Below are positions 8,908-17,685 of a stretch of DNA of 64,000 nt, in pieces. Below the pieces are notes generated by a model that searched no databases, was not told the DNA's origin, and saw nothing but the letters and a program-made list of their open reading frames with translations. A program made the position numbers and the translations under genes. Positions within the stretch are counted from its first letter, which is position 1. Each line of letters opens with the position of its first letter. Origin of the DNA: Chryseolinea soli. Its GTDB lineage: Bacteria > Bacteroidota > Bacteroidia > Cytophagales > Cyclobacteriaceae. Location of the stretch: NCBI RefSeq assembly GCF_003589925.1, contig NZ_CP032382.1, positions 5,642,001 through 5,706,000 on the forward strand. Reading direction: 5' to 3'.

Positions 8908-9759
8908 TTACCGCACAAAGGCAAAACGCATGATGTTGCCGTTCTGGATCTCGTTCCCTTCGTTCGAAATATACAAGTGCCCGACATCGTCGAAGGCAAT
9001 GCCTTCCGGCTGATTGAAGTACTTGGGATCTAACGCATAGGCCGCTTTTGGCTTCCAGCCCGCATCGGCGATCAGCAAGGTCTTATGCACCGAGGAGAGG
9101 ATATACCATTCTCCCGTCAACGGATGAAGGGCCAGCGCCGAGGGTTGAAACGCACGCCTCACTTTGCCGGCCAACGAGGACATCCCGCTAAGGTCGATCT
9201 GGAAGGATGTTACCTTCGACCCCGAGCTGTCGGCCAGGTCGAGCGTGTAGCCTTTGATGATGTGCTTTTCCTTCCCGCATTTTTTGCAGAGCGTATACAA
9301 CTTGTTATCCGTTTCCAGGGCGCAGAGGCTTTCGTATTCGCCTTTCGGAAACACGTTTTCCCACTTCCGGGCTTTCACCTTTTTTTGTTTGATGCTGTCG
9401 GAGAAAGAGAACAGCGTGCCATCGCTGCGCAGGGTGTAGATCAGGTTTTTGTAGACGGCCACGTCTTCGAAGTCGCCGTTCTTGGAGAACTTGGTGGCAT
9501 AGGCTTTCTTCTTGTCGATGGGGAAGAAGAACAGGCGGCCGTCTTCGTCGTTGATGGCCAGCACCGTGTCAGGGTTGCCGTGATGGAAGGCGATGCCGGA
9601 GATCTCGAGCAACGATTCGCGCATAATGATCTTTTCCGGCGCCGAGAAGTCGTAGCCGGGTGGGCTGTTGTACCGCTTTAGTTCGCAAGAAAAGAGCAGC
9701 AGCAAACAGAGGGCGGAGAGGAGCCCATATTTCACAGAATGTGTTGTCTTGTTCCTCAC
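8908..9759 (-). CDS. SdiA-regulated-domain lipoprotein
   Basis: Predicted lipoprotein, 283 residues. The signal sequence contains LLLLFSC (lipobox Cys25). The rest is a beta-propeller-like repeat protein with SGIAFHHGNPDTVLAINDEDGRLF near the start and NQPEGIAFDDVGHLYISNEG near the end. This arrangement fits the SdiA-regulated/NHL-type family (PF06977), as far as can be judged by eye. The function in this family is not established; a periplasmic sensing or binding role is a guess. It converges on the efflux operon. Confidence 0.7.
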   Translation of the reverse strand: MRNKTTHSVKYGLLSALCLLLLFSCELKRYNSPPGYDFSAPEKIIMRESLLEISGIAFHHGNPDTVLAINDEDGRLFFFPIDKKKAYATKFSKNGDFEDVAVYKNLIYTLRSDGTLFSFSDSIKQKKVKARKWENVFPKGEYESLCALETDNKLYTLCKKCGKEKHIIKGYTLDLADSSGSKVTSFQIDLSGMSSLAGKVRRAFQPSALALHPLTGEWYILSSVHKTLLIADAGWKPKAAYALDPKYFNQPEGIAFDDVGHLYISNEGNEIQNGNIMRFAFVR

Positions 9760-9888
9760 GGTGTGCGAAGGTACTATTCAGGGGTCAAATCACCAGAAAA
9801 AAATTGCCGCTAGAAAAGTGACAGAGCGTGTTGTCCTGCATCCCGGCGACATTCAGGATCAAGGTTGACGGCCATTAAACGGAACGCA

Positions 9889-10656
9889 TTAGTTAAACCT
9901 GTACCCGATGTAGAGTCCAGGTCCCTTGGCATAGGTGGGCACAACGGTGAGGTTGCTGTTCTTATTTTTCCAGTGGTAGCGATGGGTCAGGTAGGCGATG
10001 TTCGTGGAGAGTATACCAATGCCGGCCCCGGCAAACACATCAGACACCCAATGGCGGTTGTTCATAATGCGCATGGCACCCACGGTGGTGGCCATGCCAT
10101 AGGCGCCGATGGTATACCAGACGCTCTGATCGCCATACTCTTTTGCCATGAACGTGGCCGTGGCAAAAGCCTGGGCGGTGTGGCCCGAAGGAAATGAAAA
10201 TTCGTCTTTACCGTCGGGACGTTCTTCGTGTGTGATCGATTTGAACGAGAAGGTGAGGGCTGCCATGATCATCTCCGATTTTACCAGCAACAGCGTCCGG
10301 TTCCGGAAATCGTTTTTCCCTTTCACCCCCGCGATGTTCAGTCCGTAGACGATCGCCACCGGTGCGTGCATGAGGTAGTTGTCTACCTTGCTGTGAAAGT
10401 TGGGCATGATGTTGTTGCGCTCCTCCCGGATCTCGTAGCGGTTGATGACGTCGTCGCTTTTTGCGGAATAGACACCCAGTCCGATCAGGAGGGCAGGTAC
10501 TTTTACGGCGTGGAGCAGCCGGTATTCTTTTTTGGCTTGGGGAGCATCTTCCTGTAGCTGCAGGTCCGGAGCCGGTTCGCTGGGTTGTGGCTTGATCTGG
10601 GCGAGAGCACCCGACGAAAGGCAAAGGGCGGCAATGAGCAGAGAGGAAAACTTCAT
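9889..10656 (-). CDS. PAP2-family phosphatase with signal peptide
   Basis: Type-2 phosphatidic acid phosphatase, 255 residues from the ATG at 10656. The frame extends upstream, but MKFSSLLIAALCL...ALAQ is a clear signal peptide. The three PAP2 motifs are visible: K-x6-RP (KSITHEERP), PSGH (SFPSGHTAQ) and R-x5-H-x3-D (RHWVSDVFAG). There is a periplasmic N-terminal linker before the first membrane segment. Likely substrates are lipid phosphates such as undecaprenyl pyrophosphate or phosphatidate, which the sequence does not distinguish. Confidence 0.88.
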   Translation of the reverse strand: MKFSSLLIAALCLSSGALAQIKPQPSEPAPDLQLQEDAPQAKKEYRLLHAVKVPALLIGLGVYSAKSDDVINRYEIREERNNIMPNFHSKVDNYLMHAPVAIVYGLNIAGVKGKNDFRNRTLLLVKSEMIMAALTFSFKSITHEERPDGKDEFSFPSGHTAQAFATATFMAKEYGDQSVWYTIGAYGMATTVGAMRIMNNRHWVSDVFAGAGIGILSTNIAYLTHRYHWKNKNSNLTVVPTYAKGPGLYIGYRFN

Positions 10657-10878
10657 AACCTCGAAAATAACGATTTTTAATGTGATTGCAAAAGTAGTGC
10701 AATCGACACCGGCCGGCAACGACATTTCAGTTTGAAAAGCACGAGGGTGGAATTGATGCCACGTTTTGCTGCGTGGCCTATAAAATATTAACTCGTGTTC
10801 AATTTGTTGAAATTACAAGCATTTACATGCCATCCCAATCCTGCCCGGCATACCCGGCATTCAAAGACTGACCCAATC

Positions 10879-11751
10879 TCACACGATCACATAGTTGCGG
10901 TATTCCCCCAGGCGGCGGCCGGTCGTCTTCTCGACCCATTCCTTGACACGGTCTTTCAGGCTGAGGCGGACACGGCTTTCGTCGAACACGAAATCCCAGG
11001 TCAGGTTGGCGATGCGGCGGTGCATAACTTGCGGGTGGGTGTCCTGGAACCGCTCGAGCCGATCGATCTCCGAGTAGTCGAACTCGCTGGTGCGGGGGAT
11101 GTTCTGGTCGATCCACTCGTCGCTGTGCCAGTAGCGGTTAAACGACACCTGTTTGTTTTGCATGGCCTTGGGCTCGCGAACATAGCCGTAGTGGAAGATG
11201 GACGCGGGGATGTGTTTCACCTTCAGCTTCCGGTTGGGCAGGATGCGGAAGCCCTGGGCATCGCGGTAGGAAAAGATGTCTTTCCGGTTGCGGATCACAC
11301 GGACTTCACGGCGATACCAGCGGTAGGAGGTGCCCACATAATCGTAGGAACCATAAAAATGTACATAGTCAAAAAGCAACCCTTCGACTTCGTGATCGTC
11401 TTTGTAGCGTTGCATGTTTTCGCGCACGGCGTCGATATACTTTTCGTGCATCACTTCGTCGGCCTGGATGTAGAAGGCCCAGTCGGCGGTGGGGTCGATG
11501 GCCCGGAAGGCTTTGTCGGTTTCGATGGCGAGCACGCGGCCATTATCCCGCACGTTGTCGTCCCACACGGTTTCGATGATCCGGATCTTGTCGGAGGGAA
11601 TCGAACGGATCAACTGCAACGTGTCGTCGTCGGAGTTGCCCACGGCGACCACCATCTCCGTGCACAAAGGCAGGATGGACTGTATGGCTTCAACGACCGG
11701 ATAGTCGTATCGTATCGCATTGCGTACAAATGTAAATCCACTCACTTTCAT
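10879..11751 (-). CDS. Family-2-like glycosyltransferase
   Basis: Soluble glycosyltransferase of about 290 residues with a GT-A N-terminus (KVSGFTFVRNA, then VVAVGNSDDDTLQLI) and a metal/nucleotide-sugar segment DWAFYIQADEVMHEKY. The start is set at the ATG at 11751. The upstream open frame would prepend about 31 low-complexity residues. It has no membrane helices. The acceptor is unknown; the nearby lipid genes lie on the other strand and are not obviously linked to it. Confidence 0.82.
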   Translation of the reverse strand: MKVSGFTFVRNAIRYDYPVVEAIQSILPLCTEMVVAVGNSDDDTLQLIRSIPSDKIRIIETVWDDNVRDNGRVLAIETDKAFRAIDPTADWAFYIQADEVMHEKYIDAVRENMQRYKDDHEVEGLLFDYVHFYGSYDYVGTSYRWYRREVRVIRNRKDIFSYRDAQGFRILPNRKLKVKHIPASIFHYGYVREPKAMQNKQVSFNRYWHSDEWIDQNIPRTSEFDYSEIDRLERFQDTHPQVMHRRIANLTWDFVFDESRVRLSLKDRVKEWVEKTTGRRLGEYRNYVIV

Positions 11752-12441
11752 GGGGGGCACAGGGGGTAAATGAGAGGGTACGCAAATTTCGATATTTATC
11801 GTGAAGTAGTCACGTAATTTTTTTTCTTTTCTAGTGTTGATCAACGAATAAATGTGTAATACCGGCGTCCTCGGTCAGGCGTTTTTTCTAAGCGTTGCCA
11901 AAACGAAAATGTCGCCTGGAAATTTCAATCGTGTGTCTGAAGAGCTCGGTCAATCGCGAAAGTTTTGGGAGGATTGAGCAAACTTTTTTTAAGCGGTTTT
12001 ACGGGCACGGTGAATGGAGTATTTCTTTACTCACAGGGGAGACTTTTCAGACGGGTCACAGGTTTTGTCGCTGATGGATGAACGGATTGGTGTTCCAACC
12101 AGGAACAGATTTTTTAAGGAAGGGGTCGATGGAGTCTGGTCCCATGAGGTACATGAATCGCTCCCCCTGGTGAGGAAACTTTGAGCGCCGGAATTCGTTT
12201 TATTACCACAAATACCGGGCAAACGGACGGGCAAGGCAAAACCCATAAAATTAGCGATCTCATCCCGGTAGTATTTGAAGGATTGAATAAAATATAGTTA
12301 TATTAATGTTACGTTTCTATTCAAAAAATACGTTTTAGGAAAAGTACCCCCCAAACGACTAGCCGGCCAGCGGGCAACGACGAGTGTCTTATGGACGGTG
12401 TTCGAAATGAAACTATTCAACCACCACGGTGCTTTTGAACT
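11752..12441. other. Intergenic region, no convincing gene
   Basis: About 690 bp between divergent genes, AT-rich near 12290-12350. A 71-codon open frame on the minus strand (12031-12246) has no recognisable domain, and its composition does not look coding. I see no tRNA, strong hairpin or repeat. It probably holds the promoters of both flanking genes. Confidence 0.4.
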
Positions 12442-13254
12442 ATGGAAAATTATCCGCGCTTTGAATTTTCAGACCCCCTGGGGAGCGATCCCTTGGAATT
12501 TTTTGCCAAACATGGATTTTTGCATTTCAACAATTTCATCTCCCGCGAAACGGTGAGCGATATCCGGGCGGAAATCCGTGTGATCGAAGACAAATTTGTG
12601 GAGCGGCAAGTGGAAAAGATCAACGGCGTTCCGATCAAATACGGGACCGACGTCGATGGACGCAAATTTATCCAACGCTTCCCTTTCAGTTCGCAGCAGA
12701 GCCCGCTCCTGAACGAGTTCCTGCAAGACCCCCGCCTCCAAGCCTTGTTTCCCCTGCTGGGCGACGATGCCGAAAATCCGCGGGTGGGCCACAACGAAAA
12801 GGACGGTCTGGTTGTCAATCACTATATCAACACCGAACTCAGCAAATTCATACGGATGGGCTGGCATACCGATTGCCTGCGCGACGTCTTTTATGGCAAG
12901 AAGATCATGCCCATGCTCAACGTAGGCATTCACCTCACCGACGCCAAGCCCGGCCAGGGAGGATTGCGTATCTTGCCGGGGACACACAAACAAACGATCT
13001 TCGGCGTGCTCTTTAAAAAACCATACTTCCTGGATCACCGCCCCGACAAGAACGAGGTCGGACTGCAAACCAGGGCGGGCGACCTCACGGTGCACGACGG
13101 CCGGCTTTGGCACCGCGTGGCGCAATCGACCGTCATGGGGGAGCAGAGCCGCCGCCAGGTCATGTATGTACCCATCATCAGCGGCGCGTATGCTATCAAG
13201 AACGAGAAAAGTCCGACGCTGATCTATCAGCATTTTCAAAACATGGTGAGGTAG
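12442..13254 (+). CDS. Phytanoyl-CoA dioxygenase (PhyH) family protein
   Basis: Fe(II)/2-oxoglutarate-dependent oxygenase, 270 residues. The jelly-roll core carries the facial triad H142-x-D144 (GWHTDCLRD) and distal H224 (DGRLWHRVA). An Arg in the following SRRQV segment is a candidate 2-oxoglutarate ligand. The family hydroxylates lipids, CoA thioesters or small metabolites. It is followed after 6 bp by an SDR gene, so the two are almost certainly co-transcribed and may act in sequence (hydroxylation, then oxidation or reduction). A lipid substrate is suggested only by the PAP2_C-type gene further on. Confidence 0.85.
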   Translation: MENYPRFEFSDPLGSDPLEFFAKHGFLHFNNFISRETVSDIRAEIRVIEDKFVERQVEKINGVPIKYGTDVDGRKFIQRFPFSSQQSPLLNEFLQDPRLQALFPLLGDDAENPRVGHNEKDGLVVNHYINTELSKFIRMGWHTDCLRDVFYGKKIMPMLNVGIHLTDAKPGQGGLRILPGTHKQTIFGVLFKKPYFLDHRPDKNEVGLQTRAGDLTVHDGRLWHRVAQSTVMGEQSRRQVMYVPIISGAYAIKNEKSPTLIYQHFQNMVR

Positions 13255-13260
13255 CCGGGA

Positions 13261-14040
13261 ATGAAGCAAGCGATCATTACGGGCGCCAGCAAAGGCCTGG
13301 GAAAAGCCTTGGCTTTAGAGATGGCCTCCCGCGGATACGAAACCTTATTGGTGGCCCGGTCCGCCCCGTTGCTCGAGACCCTGGCCGCCGAGATCTCCAG
13401 CCGGTTCAACGTGAAGGTGCACACCCTTACACTCGACCTGGCCCAAAACGAAGCCTCCCAAACCGTCTACGAATGGTGTCAGGGCGCGTCCTTCCAACCC
13501 ACGGTGTTGATCAACAATGCGGGCTATGCCTGTTGGGGATATTTTCATCGACTGCCCTTGAGCAGCCAGTTGCCCATGCTCGACCTGAATGTGCAGGGCA
13601 TGGTGTCGCTGACCCATCGCATCCTCCCGATACTCCAAAAGCAACCCCAGGCCTACATCCTCAACGTATGCAGCACATCGGCATACCAGCCCGTTCCCAC
13701 GATGGCGCTATACGCTGCAAGCAAAGCATTTGTGCGGTCCTTCACGCGGTCGTTGCGTTACGAGCTCCGGAAGGGACCCGTATCCGTCACTTGTTTGAGC
13801 CCCGGGCCCATGGCCACGAACTTTATTGCCCAGGCCAACATGCAGGCGATGCAGGCGACAGCGCAGAAGTTCGAGATGAAAGCCGACGACGTCGCGCGCC
13901 GCGGGGTGAAGGCCATGTTTGCCGGCCGGGCGGAAGTCATTCCCGGGTGGATGAATGCCCTGAGTGTGGGCTTTTCCAAAATCTTACCGGACGCGCTGTT
14001 GGAACGGATTGCCAACAACTTGTATGAATCAAAACTATAA
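13261..14040 (+). CDS. Short-chain dehydrogenase/reductase
   Basis: Classical SDR, 259 residues. It has the NAD(P)-binding motif TGASKGLG (9-16), the structural NNAG (INNAGYA), catalytic Ser in NVCSTSAY and YAASK (Tyr/Lys). The ARS after the second strand suggests NADP(H) preference. It resembles the DltE/3-ketoacyl reductase group. It starts 6 bp after the PhyH gene and is probably translationally coupled. The substrate is unknown; a ketosphinganine or hydroxy-acyl lipid is one possibility given the neighbours. Confidence 0.88.
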   Translation: MKQAIITGASKGLGKALALEMASRGYETLLVARSAPLLETLAAEISSRFNVKVHTLTLDLAQNEASQTVYEWCQGASFQPTVLINNAGYACWGYFHRLPLSSQLPMLDLNVQGMVSLTHRILPILQKQPQAYILNVCSTSAYQPVPTMALYAASKAFVRSFTRSLRYELRKGPVSVTCLSPGPMATNFIAQANMQAMQATAQKFEMKADDVARRGVKAMFAGRAEVIPGWMNALSVGFSKILPDALLERIANNLYESKL

Positions 14041-14054
14041 ATTCCGGAAATCCT

Positions 14055-14062
14055 TACCTTTG
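14055..14062 (+). promoter_or_regulatory. Putative -7 element for the PAP2_C gene
   Basis: TACCTTTG matches TAnnTTTG and lies 41 bp before the GTG at 14104. No clear TTTG -33 element is visible upstream. If real, the PAP2_C gene has its own start site in addition to any read-through from phyH-sdr. Confidence 0.4.
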
Positions 14063-14103
14063 CGAGCTTGAAATTTCCATTGGCAGATTAGATATCTATA
14101 GAT

Positions 14104-14748
14104 GTGAAAAAGAACTGGAAATATGCGTGGGGATCGCCCGCTTTCAGAACCCATTTCATTCTGACCTTAGTCGCGGGCATTGCACTGGCGATCTTCGCCG
14201 ATCGTTTCTTTCCCTTCATCCAACAACGCCCCGGCCACCTCATCGGCGATCCTGTGCTCGACTGGCTCCCGTCGTATGACCTGTCCGCTTATATTTTTGC
14301 ACTGCTGTACGTCGGGGTTATTATCGCCATCGGCACGGCCGTGAAGACCCCCGAAGTTTTGCTCACCGGCTTGCAGGCCTATGTGCTGCTCAGTTTCATG
14401 CGCATGTGTACGTTGTATTTCATCCCGTTGGAGCCGCACCCTGGTATCGTGGTGTTAGAAGATCCCTTCATCGGCTTTTTCTTTTACGACAATGGCGTGA
14501 TCACTAAAGATCTTTTCTTTTCGGGACATGTCTCGGCCATGTTACTACTCTGCCTCACGGCCACGGGACGGAACCTAAGGATGTTCCTGGCCGCCGATGC
14601 CCTGGCGATGGCCATCTGCATGTTGTTCCAACACGCGCACTACACCGTGGACATTCTTGCCGCTCCGCTCTTTGTCTTGCTTTGCGTCTACATTGCCGGA
14701 CGCCGGACGGTAACGACCGAGGCCGTTGCCGTAAGAAACGAATCGTGA
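14104..14748 (+). CDS. Sphingomyelin-synthase-like (PAP2_C) membrane protein
   Basis: Polytopic membrane protein, 214 residues, with about six helices. Residues H142 (FFSGHVSAM), H179 and D183 (HAHYTVDI) reproduce the HHD triad of the sphingomyelin synthase / PAP2_C family, which transfers a phospho-head group between lipids. The start is a GTG at 14104, because the ATG two bases earlier runs straight into a stop. It follows the PhyH-SDR pair by 63 bp. The likely reaction is head-group transfer onto ceramide or diacylglycerol; a lipid phosphatase role cannot be excluded. Confidence 0.8.
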   Translation: MKKNWKYAWGSPAFRTHFILTLVAGIALAIFADRFFPFIQQRPGHLIGDPVLDWLPSYDLSAYIFALLYVGVIIAIGTAVKTPEVLLTGLQAYVLLSFMRMCTLYFIPLEPHPGIVVLEDPFIGFFFYDNGVITKDLFFSGHVSAMLLLCLTATGRNLRMFLAADALAMAICMLFQHAHYTVDILAAPLFVLLCVYIAGRRTVTTEAVAVRNES

Positions 14749-14752
14749 ACCG

Positions 14753-14797
14753 CCCTCCGCCCTTGTTGGTGAAGAACACCAACAAGGGCGAAGAGGG
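14753..14797. terminator. Long palindrome between convergent genes
   Basis: Perfect 13-bp stem (14759-14771 with 14777-14789, loop AAGAA), extended by CCCTC/GAGGG at 14753-14757 and 14793-14797. It separates two convergent genes and could terminate both, although no long T-tract follows. Its core GTTGGTG...CACCAAC recurs at 15153-15219. Confidence 0.6.
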
Positions 14798-14802
14798 TTT
14801 GA

Positions 14803-15108
14803 TCAATTAAAAATGGCCACCAGCAGATAGGTCGCCGTGCTAAGTAGCATGACTGCAAAAAAGATTCCACTCCAGAGCCGAAGGACTAGCTTGTTCCAAA
14901 AATAGGTCAACGCGTCCTCGTTTTTTTCTTTTTTGAATTTGTCCGCCAGCCCTTTAGTCCTCAGCCATTGTATTACCGCGTATAGGGATACCGCTGTTCC
15001 GATGACCTTCACAAATCCAAAGGATTCCAAATGGAAGAAGATCAATATGTCTCCTACGAGGAACAATAGAAATCCTATGTAAAAAATCAGTCTTGGGGTG
15101 GGAGTCAT
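14803..15108 (-). CDS. Small membrane protein of unknown function
   Basis: 101 residues from the ATG at 15108; the frame upstream of it reads through the repeats and is not credible. It has three or four hydrophobic segments: IFYIGFLLFLVGDILIFFHL at the N-terminus, VKVIGTAVSLYAVIQWL in the middle, and a C-terminal helix WSGIFFAVMLLSTATYLLVAIF. A charged cytoplasmic stretch (DKFKKEKNEDA) separates the middle and last segments. I do not recognise a family. It lies downstream of dps on the same strand, with two hairpins between, so it is probably a separate transcript. Confidence 0.6.
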   Translation of the reverse strand: MTPTPRLIFYIGFLLFLVGDILIFFHLESFGFVKVIGTAVSLYAVIQWLRTKGLADKFKKEKNEDALTYFWNKLVLRLWSGIFFAVMLLSTATYLLVAIFN

Positions 15109-15152
15109 GTATTTATTTGATTCTTCGCGGCTATTTCGCCGGGCGTCCGAAA

Positions 15153-15219
15153 CTTGTTGGTGAGGAACACCAATGAGGGTGGCAGGTAACTGTTGTTGGC
15201 GCCGAACACCAACAACAGT
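15153..15219. repeat. Two tandem GTTGGTG-type palindromes after dps
   Basis: The first copy spans 15153-15177 (TTGGTG/CACCAA core with weaker flanks). The second is an 11-bp perfect stem, 15189-15199 with 15209-15219. Both resemble the 14753-14797 hairpin. They lie downstream of dps on the minus strand and may act as terminators or be copies of a dispersed palindrome. Confidence 0.6.
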
Positions 15220-15233
15220 CAAATAAAATCGAT

Positions 15234-15707
15234 CTATTTCAAATGCGACCGCAGCATCCACGCCATCTTCTCAAGACCTTCCATGAGGCCCGTGATATAA
15301 TCGCTGGTGCCGGCGTCGCCGTATTCATTGGCAAAGCGGTTGATGTTTTCGCGGAGTGTGATGATGATGGTTTCGTGATCGGTGAGGAGCTCGCGCAGAA
15401 AGCCTTGAGAGTCATTTTTCTCGCGGACTTGTTCGGTGAGGTGGGTCAATTGCAGAAAGTCTTTGAGGGTAGAGGGGGCGTAGTGGCCCAGCGAGCGGAT
15501 GCGCTCGGCCACGCCGTCCATGACTTCGTCCAGTTGGTTGTACTGGGTTTCGAAGAAGAGGTGCTGGCTATGAAAGTCGGGACCTTCTACGTTCCAGTGG
15601 GCGCGACGGGTCTTTGTGTAAAGCACAAAGATGTCGGCCAGTAGTTTGGACAATTCCTTGGCTACGCTTGCCAAGTTCTCTGCTTTGATTCCAATGTTCG
15701 TTTGCAT
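15234..15707 (-). CDS. dps: Dps-family ferritin-like DNA-protection protein
   Basis: 157-residue miniferritin that oxidises and stores Fe(II) and usually binds DNA non-specifically under starvation or oxidative stress. The intersubunit ferroxidase ligands are in the expected segment RRAHWNVEGPDFHSQHLFFE and the following QLDEVMDGVAERI. The length and all-helical composition fit the dodecameric Dps type. The N-terminus is short, without a lysine-rich tail. It sits alone between hairpins and rpiA. Control by an oxidative-stress regulator is likely for the family, but I see no specific site. Confidence 0.93.
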   Translation of the reverse strand: MQTNIGIKAENLASVAKELSKLLADIFVLYTKTRRAHWNVEGPDFHSQHLFFETQYNQLDEVMDGVAERIRSLGHYAPSTLKDFLQLTHLTEQVREKNDSQGFLRELLTDHETIIITLRENINRFANEYGDAGTSDYITGLMEGLEKMAWMLRSHLK

Positions 15708-15803
15708 ACGTGTAGAGGTGATTTATGGGTTGGAAATATACTTAATTCGGTTTTGCGTTTAGCCGTGGCGTTGTTTGCGTTTAATTCAACACGGCTTCAC
15801 AGT

Positions 15804-16484
15804 TCATTCATGTGGTTTTATTTCTTTCACCGTGCCATCGGCGTAGCCCGCGATCACGAGGTTCACCATGGTGTTGACAAACAAGCCGGTGGCCACTACG
15901 CCGGGAATGCTGCGGATGGCAGCGTCCAATTGCACCGGGTCTTCAATCGCGTTGAACTGGCAGTCGGCGGTGAAGTTTCCGTTCTCGCTAATATACTGTT
16001 GATTTCCGTTGCGCCGAAGCCGCGGCTCGCAGCCGAGGGCTTTGAGATGGTTTAGGGTGAGCTCCGCAGCAAAGGGCAGGATCTCTACCGGCAAGGGAAA
16101 TTTGCCCAGGCGTTCGACGAGTTTGGACGAATCAACAATGACAATAAATTTCTTGCTGTTGTAGGCCAGGATCTTTTCGCGGGTGTGCGCGCCGCCGCCG
16201 CCTTTGATGAGGTGGCCGTGGCGATCGGCTTCGTCGGCGCCGTCGATGTAGAGGTCGATGCTATCGATGGAGTTGAAGGGAACGATGGGAATGTTCATGT
16301 CGTGGGCGAGTTTTTCGGAGCGTTCCGAACTGGCCACGGCCCGGATGGTGAGTCCCTGTTTTATGCGTTCGCCGATCTTTTGAATAGCATAGAACACCGT
16401 GGAGCCGGTGCCTAATCCTACCACCATGCCATCTTGTACATAGCGCGCCGACCATTCGCCGGCATGTCGTTTAGCGTCGTCCAT
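15804..16484 (-). CDS. rpiA: Ribose-5-phosphate isomerase A
   Basis: Interconverts ribose-5-phosphate and ribulose-5-phosphate in the non-oxidative pentose phosphate pathway (cytosol), 226 residues. Family signatures visible are GLGTGSTVFYAI (phosphate binding), DLYIDGADEAD with the catalytic Asp region, LIKGGGGAHTREKI with catalytic Glu/Lys nearby, and the GVVATGLF segment near the C-terminus. It has the typical length of RpiA. A TACCTTTA sequence (minus strand, 16507-16514) close to the TAnnTTTG consensus lies just upstream. Confidence 0.95.
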   Translation of the reverse strand: MDDAKRHAGEWSARYVQDGMVVGLGTGSTVFYAIQKIGERIKQGLTIRAVASSERSEKLAHDMNIPIVPFNSIDSIDLYIDGADEADRHGHLIKGGGGAHTREKILAYNSKKFIVIVDSSKLVERLGKFPLPVEILPFAAELTLNHLKALGCEPRLRRNGNQQYISENGNFTADCQFNAIEDPVQLDAAIRSIPGVVATGLFVNTMVNLVIAGYADGTVKEIKPHE

Positions 16485-16569
16485 ACGGATTTGAAAAAGT
16501 GCGAACTAAAGGTAAGGGGTGGCGTGTAAAAAAAGGCTTGGCCGTTGAGAATTTTTACCGCCCACCTTC

Positions 16570-16670
16570 TCCGCCACTGGCGGATTCGGCGGACGAGCAA
16601 AGTCAACGTAATGCAGTAACTAGAAATTCTTTGCCTGCCCGCCTTCTCCGCCAGTGGCGGAGAAGGCGGG
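16570..16670. repeat. CCGCC-N3-GGCGG palindromic elements
   Basis: A 15-bp perfect stem with a 3-nt loop (16638-16652 / 16656-16670) lies 5 bp after the egtD stop on the minus strand and could terminate that operon. A weaker relative, TCCGCC-ACT-GGCGGA, is at 16570-16584. Both share the core CCGCCA(C/G)TGGCGG, which suggests a dispersed intergenic palindrome family. Confidence 0.7.
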
Positions 16671-16674
16671 GTGG

Positions 16675-17670
16675 TTAAACGCATCTCCACACCACATCTA
16701 CAAACCAGTGCCGGCTATCCTGGAATTGTTCAAAACTCCTAAACCCCGACCGCTCAGCCAGTTGCTGAATTTCCGTCAAGGAATATTTCTGAGAGATCTC
16801 CATAAACATCGGCTCGCCCTGCGCAAAGTGGATGGCGTGTGGCCCGATATGTACCCGCTGTTCGCGTTGACTCACCAGGTAGCTTTTGCAGGAGCCCGTT
16901 TCCGGGTCGTACATCGGATAGTGCACAAATTGCTCCAGGTTAAAGTCGGCTCCCAATTCGCGGTTGATGCGCTTCAGCAGGTTTAGGTTGAATGCCCGCG
17001 TGATGCCGGCTTTGTCGTTGTAAGCATCCAGGATGACCTGCGGATGTTTCTTCAAATCAAATCCCACCAACAACAAATCGCCTGGCGATAATTGCTTTCG
17101 CAGCGCTTTGCAAAACCCCAGCGCTTCTTGCGGGGGCACGTTGCCGATACTGGCCCCCATAAACAACACAACCTTTTGTTTGTCCGAGCGCAGTTTGGCT
17201 TCCTTCAACATGTCGAGGTAGTCGCCCGGCAATCCTTCCACGCGCATGCCCGGGAATTTGAGGGGCAACGTCTTCTCCAGGGTTTGGATGATGCTTTCGG
17301 AGATGTCGATGGGAAAATAGGTGTAGTCGATACCCCTGGCCTGGAGCTCGCCCAGCAGATAGCCCGATTTGGCTGTGTCGCCGGGGCCCAGTTCCACCAG
17401 GTCGAAGTCGGATGTATGGTTGCAGATCAGGGTGGCAATATCTTGTACCTGATGCTCGAATATTTCCTGCTCGCAGCCGGTCAGGTAATATTCCGGGCAC
17501 TGCATGATGCGTTGAAAAAGCTTGTCGCCCTCGGCATCATAAAAGTATTTGGCGCTAAGCGATTTGGAGGATGCGGTGAGGCCGTGAATAACATCTCGAT
17601 AGAATTCCTCGCGCGCGGCCTGCCGGTTCTTTAATCGGGTGTAGTGATCGGTTAAGAAAGGTATGGTCAT
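16675..17670 (-). CDS. egtD: L-histidine N-alpha-methyltransferase EgtD
   Basis: SAM-dependent enzyme that trimethylates histidine to hercynine, the first step of ergothioneine synthesis. It has 331 residues, the usual EgtD length. Visible signatures are SAKYFYDAEGDKLFQRI and CPEYYLTGCEQEI (histidine-binding N-terminal part), the SAM motif LVELGPGDTAKSGYLL, and FMGASIGNVPPQEA. It lies 15 bp after egtB on the same strand, so the pair is an operon. A strong hairpin follows its stop codon. Confidence 0.93.
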   Translation of the reverse strand: MTIPFLTDHYTRLKNRQAAREEFYRDVIHGLTASSKSLSAKYFYDAEGDKLFQRIMQCPEYYLTGCEQEIFEHQVQDIATLICNHTSDFDLVELGPGDTAKSGYLLGELQARGIDYTYFPIDISESIIQTLEKTLPLKFPGMRVEGLPGDYLDMLKEAKLRSDKQKVVLFMGASIGNVPPQEALGFCKALRKQLSPGDLLLVGFDLKKHPQVILDAYNDKAGITRAFNLNLLKRINRELGADFNLEQFVHYPMYDPETGSCKSYLVSQREQRVHIGPHAIHFAQGEPMFMEISQKYSLTEIQQLAERSGFRSFEQFQDSRHWFVDVVWRCV

Positions 17671-17685
17671 AAAATTTGTTCGGGG

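Noticed and set aside
12031..12246. Possible 71-residue small protein on the minus strand
   Set aside because: No family features, signal or promoter, and composition unlike the neighbouring genes.
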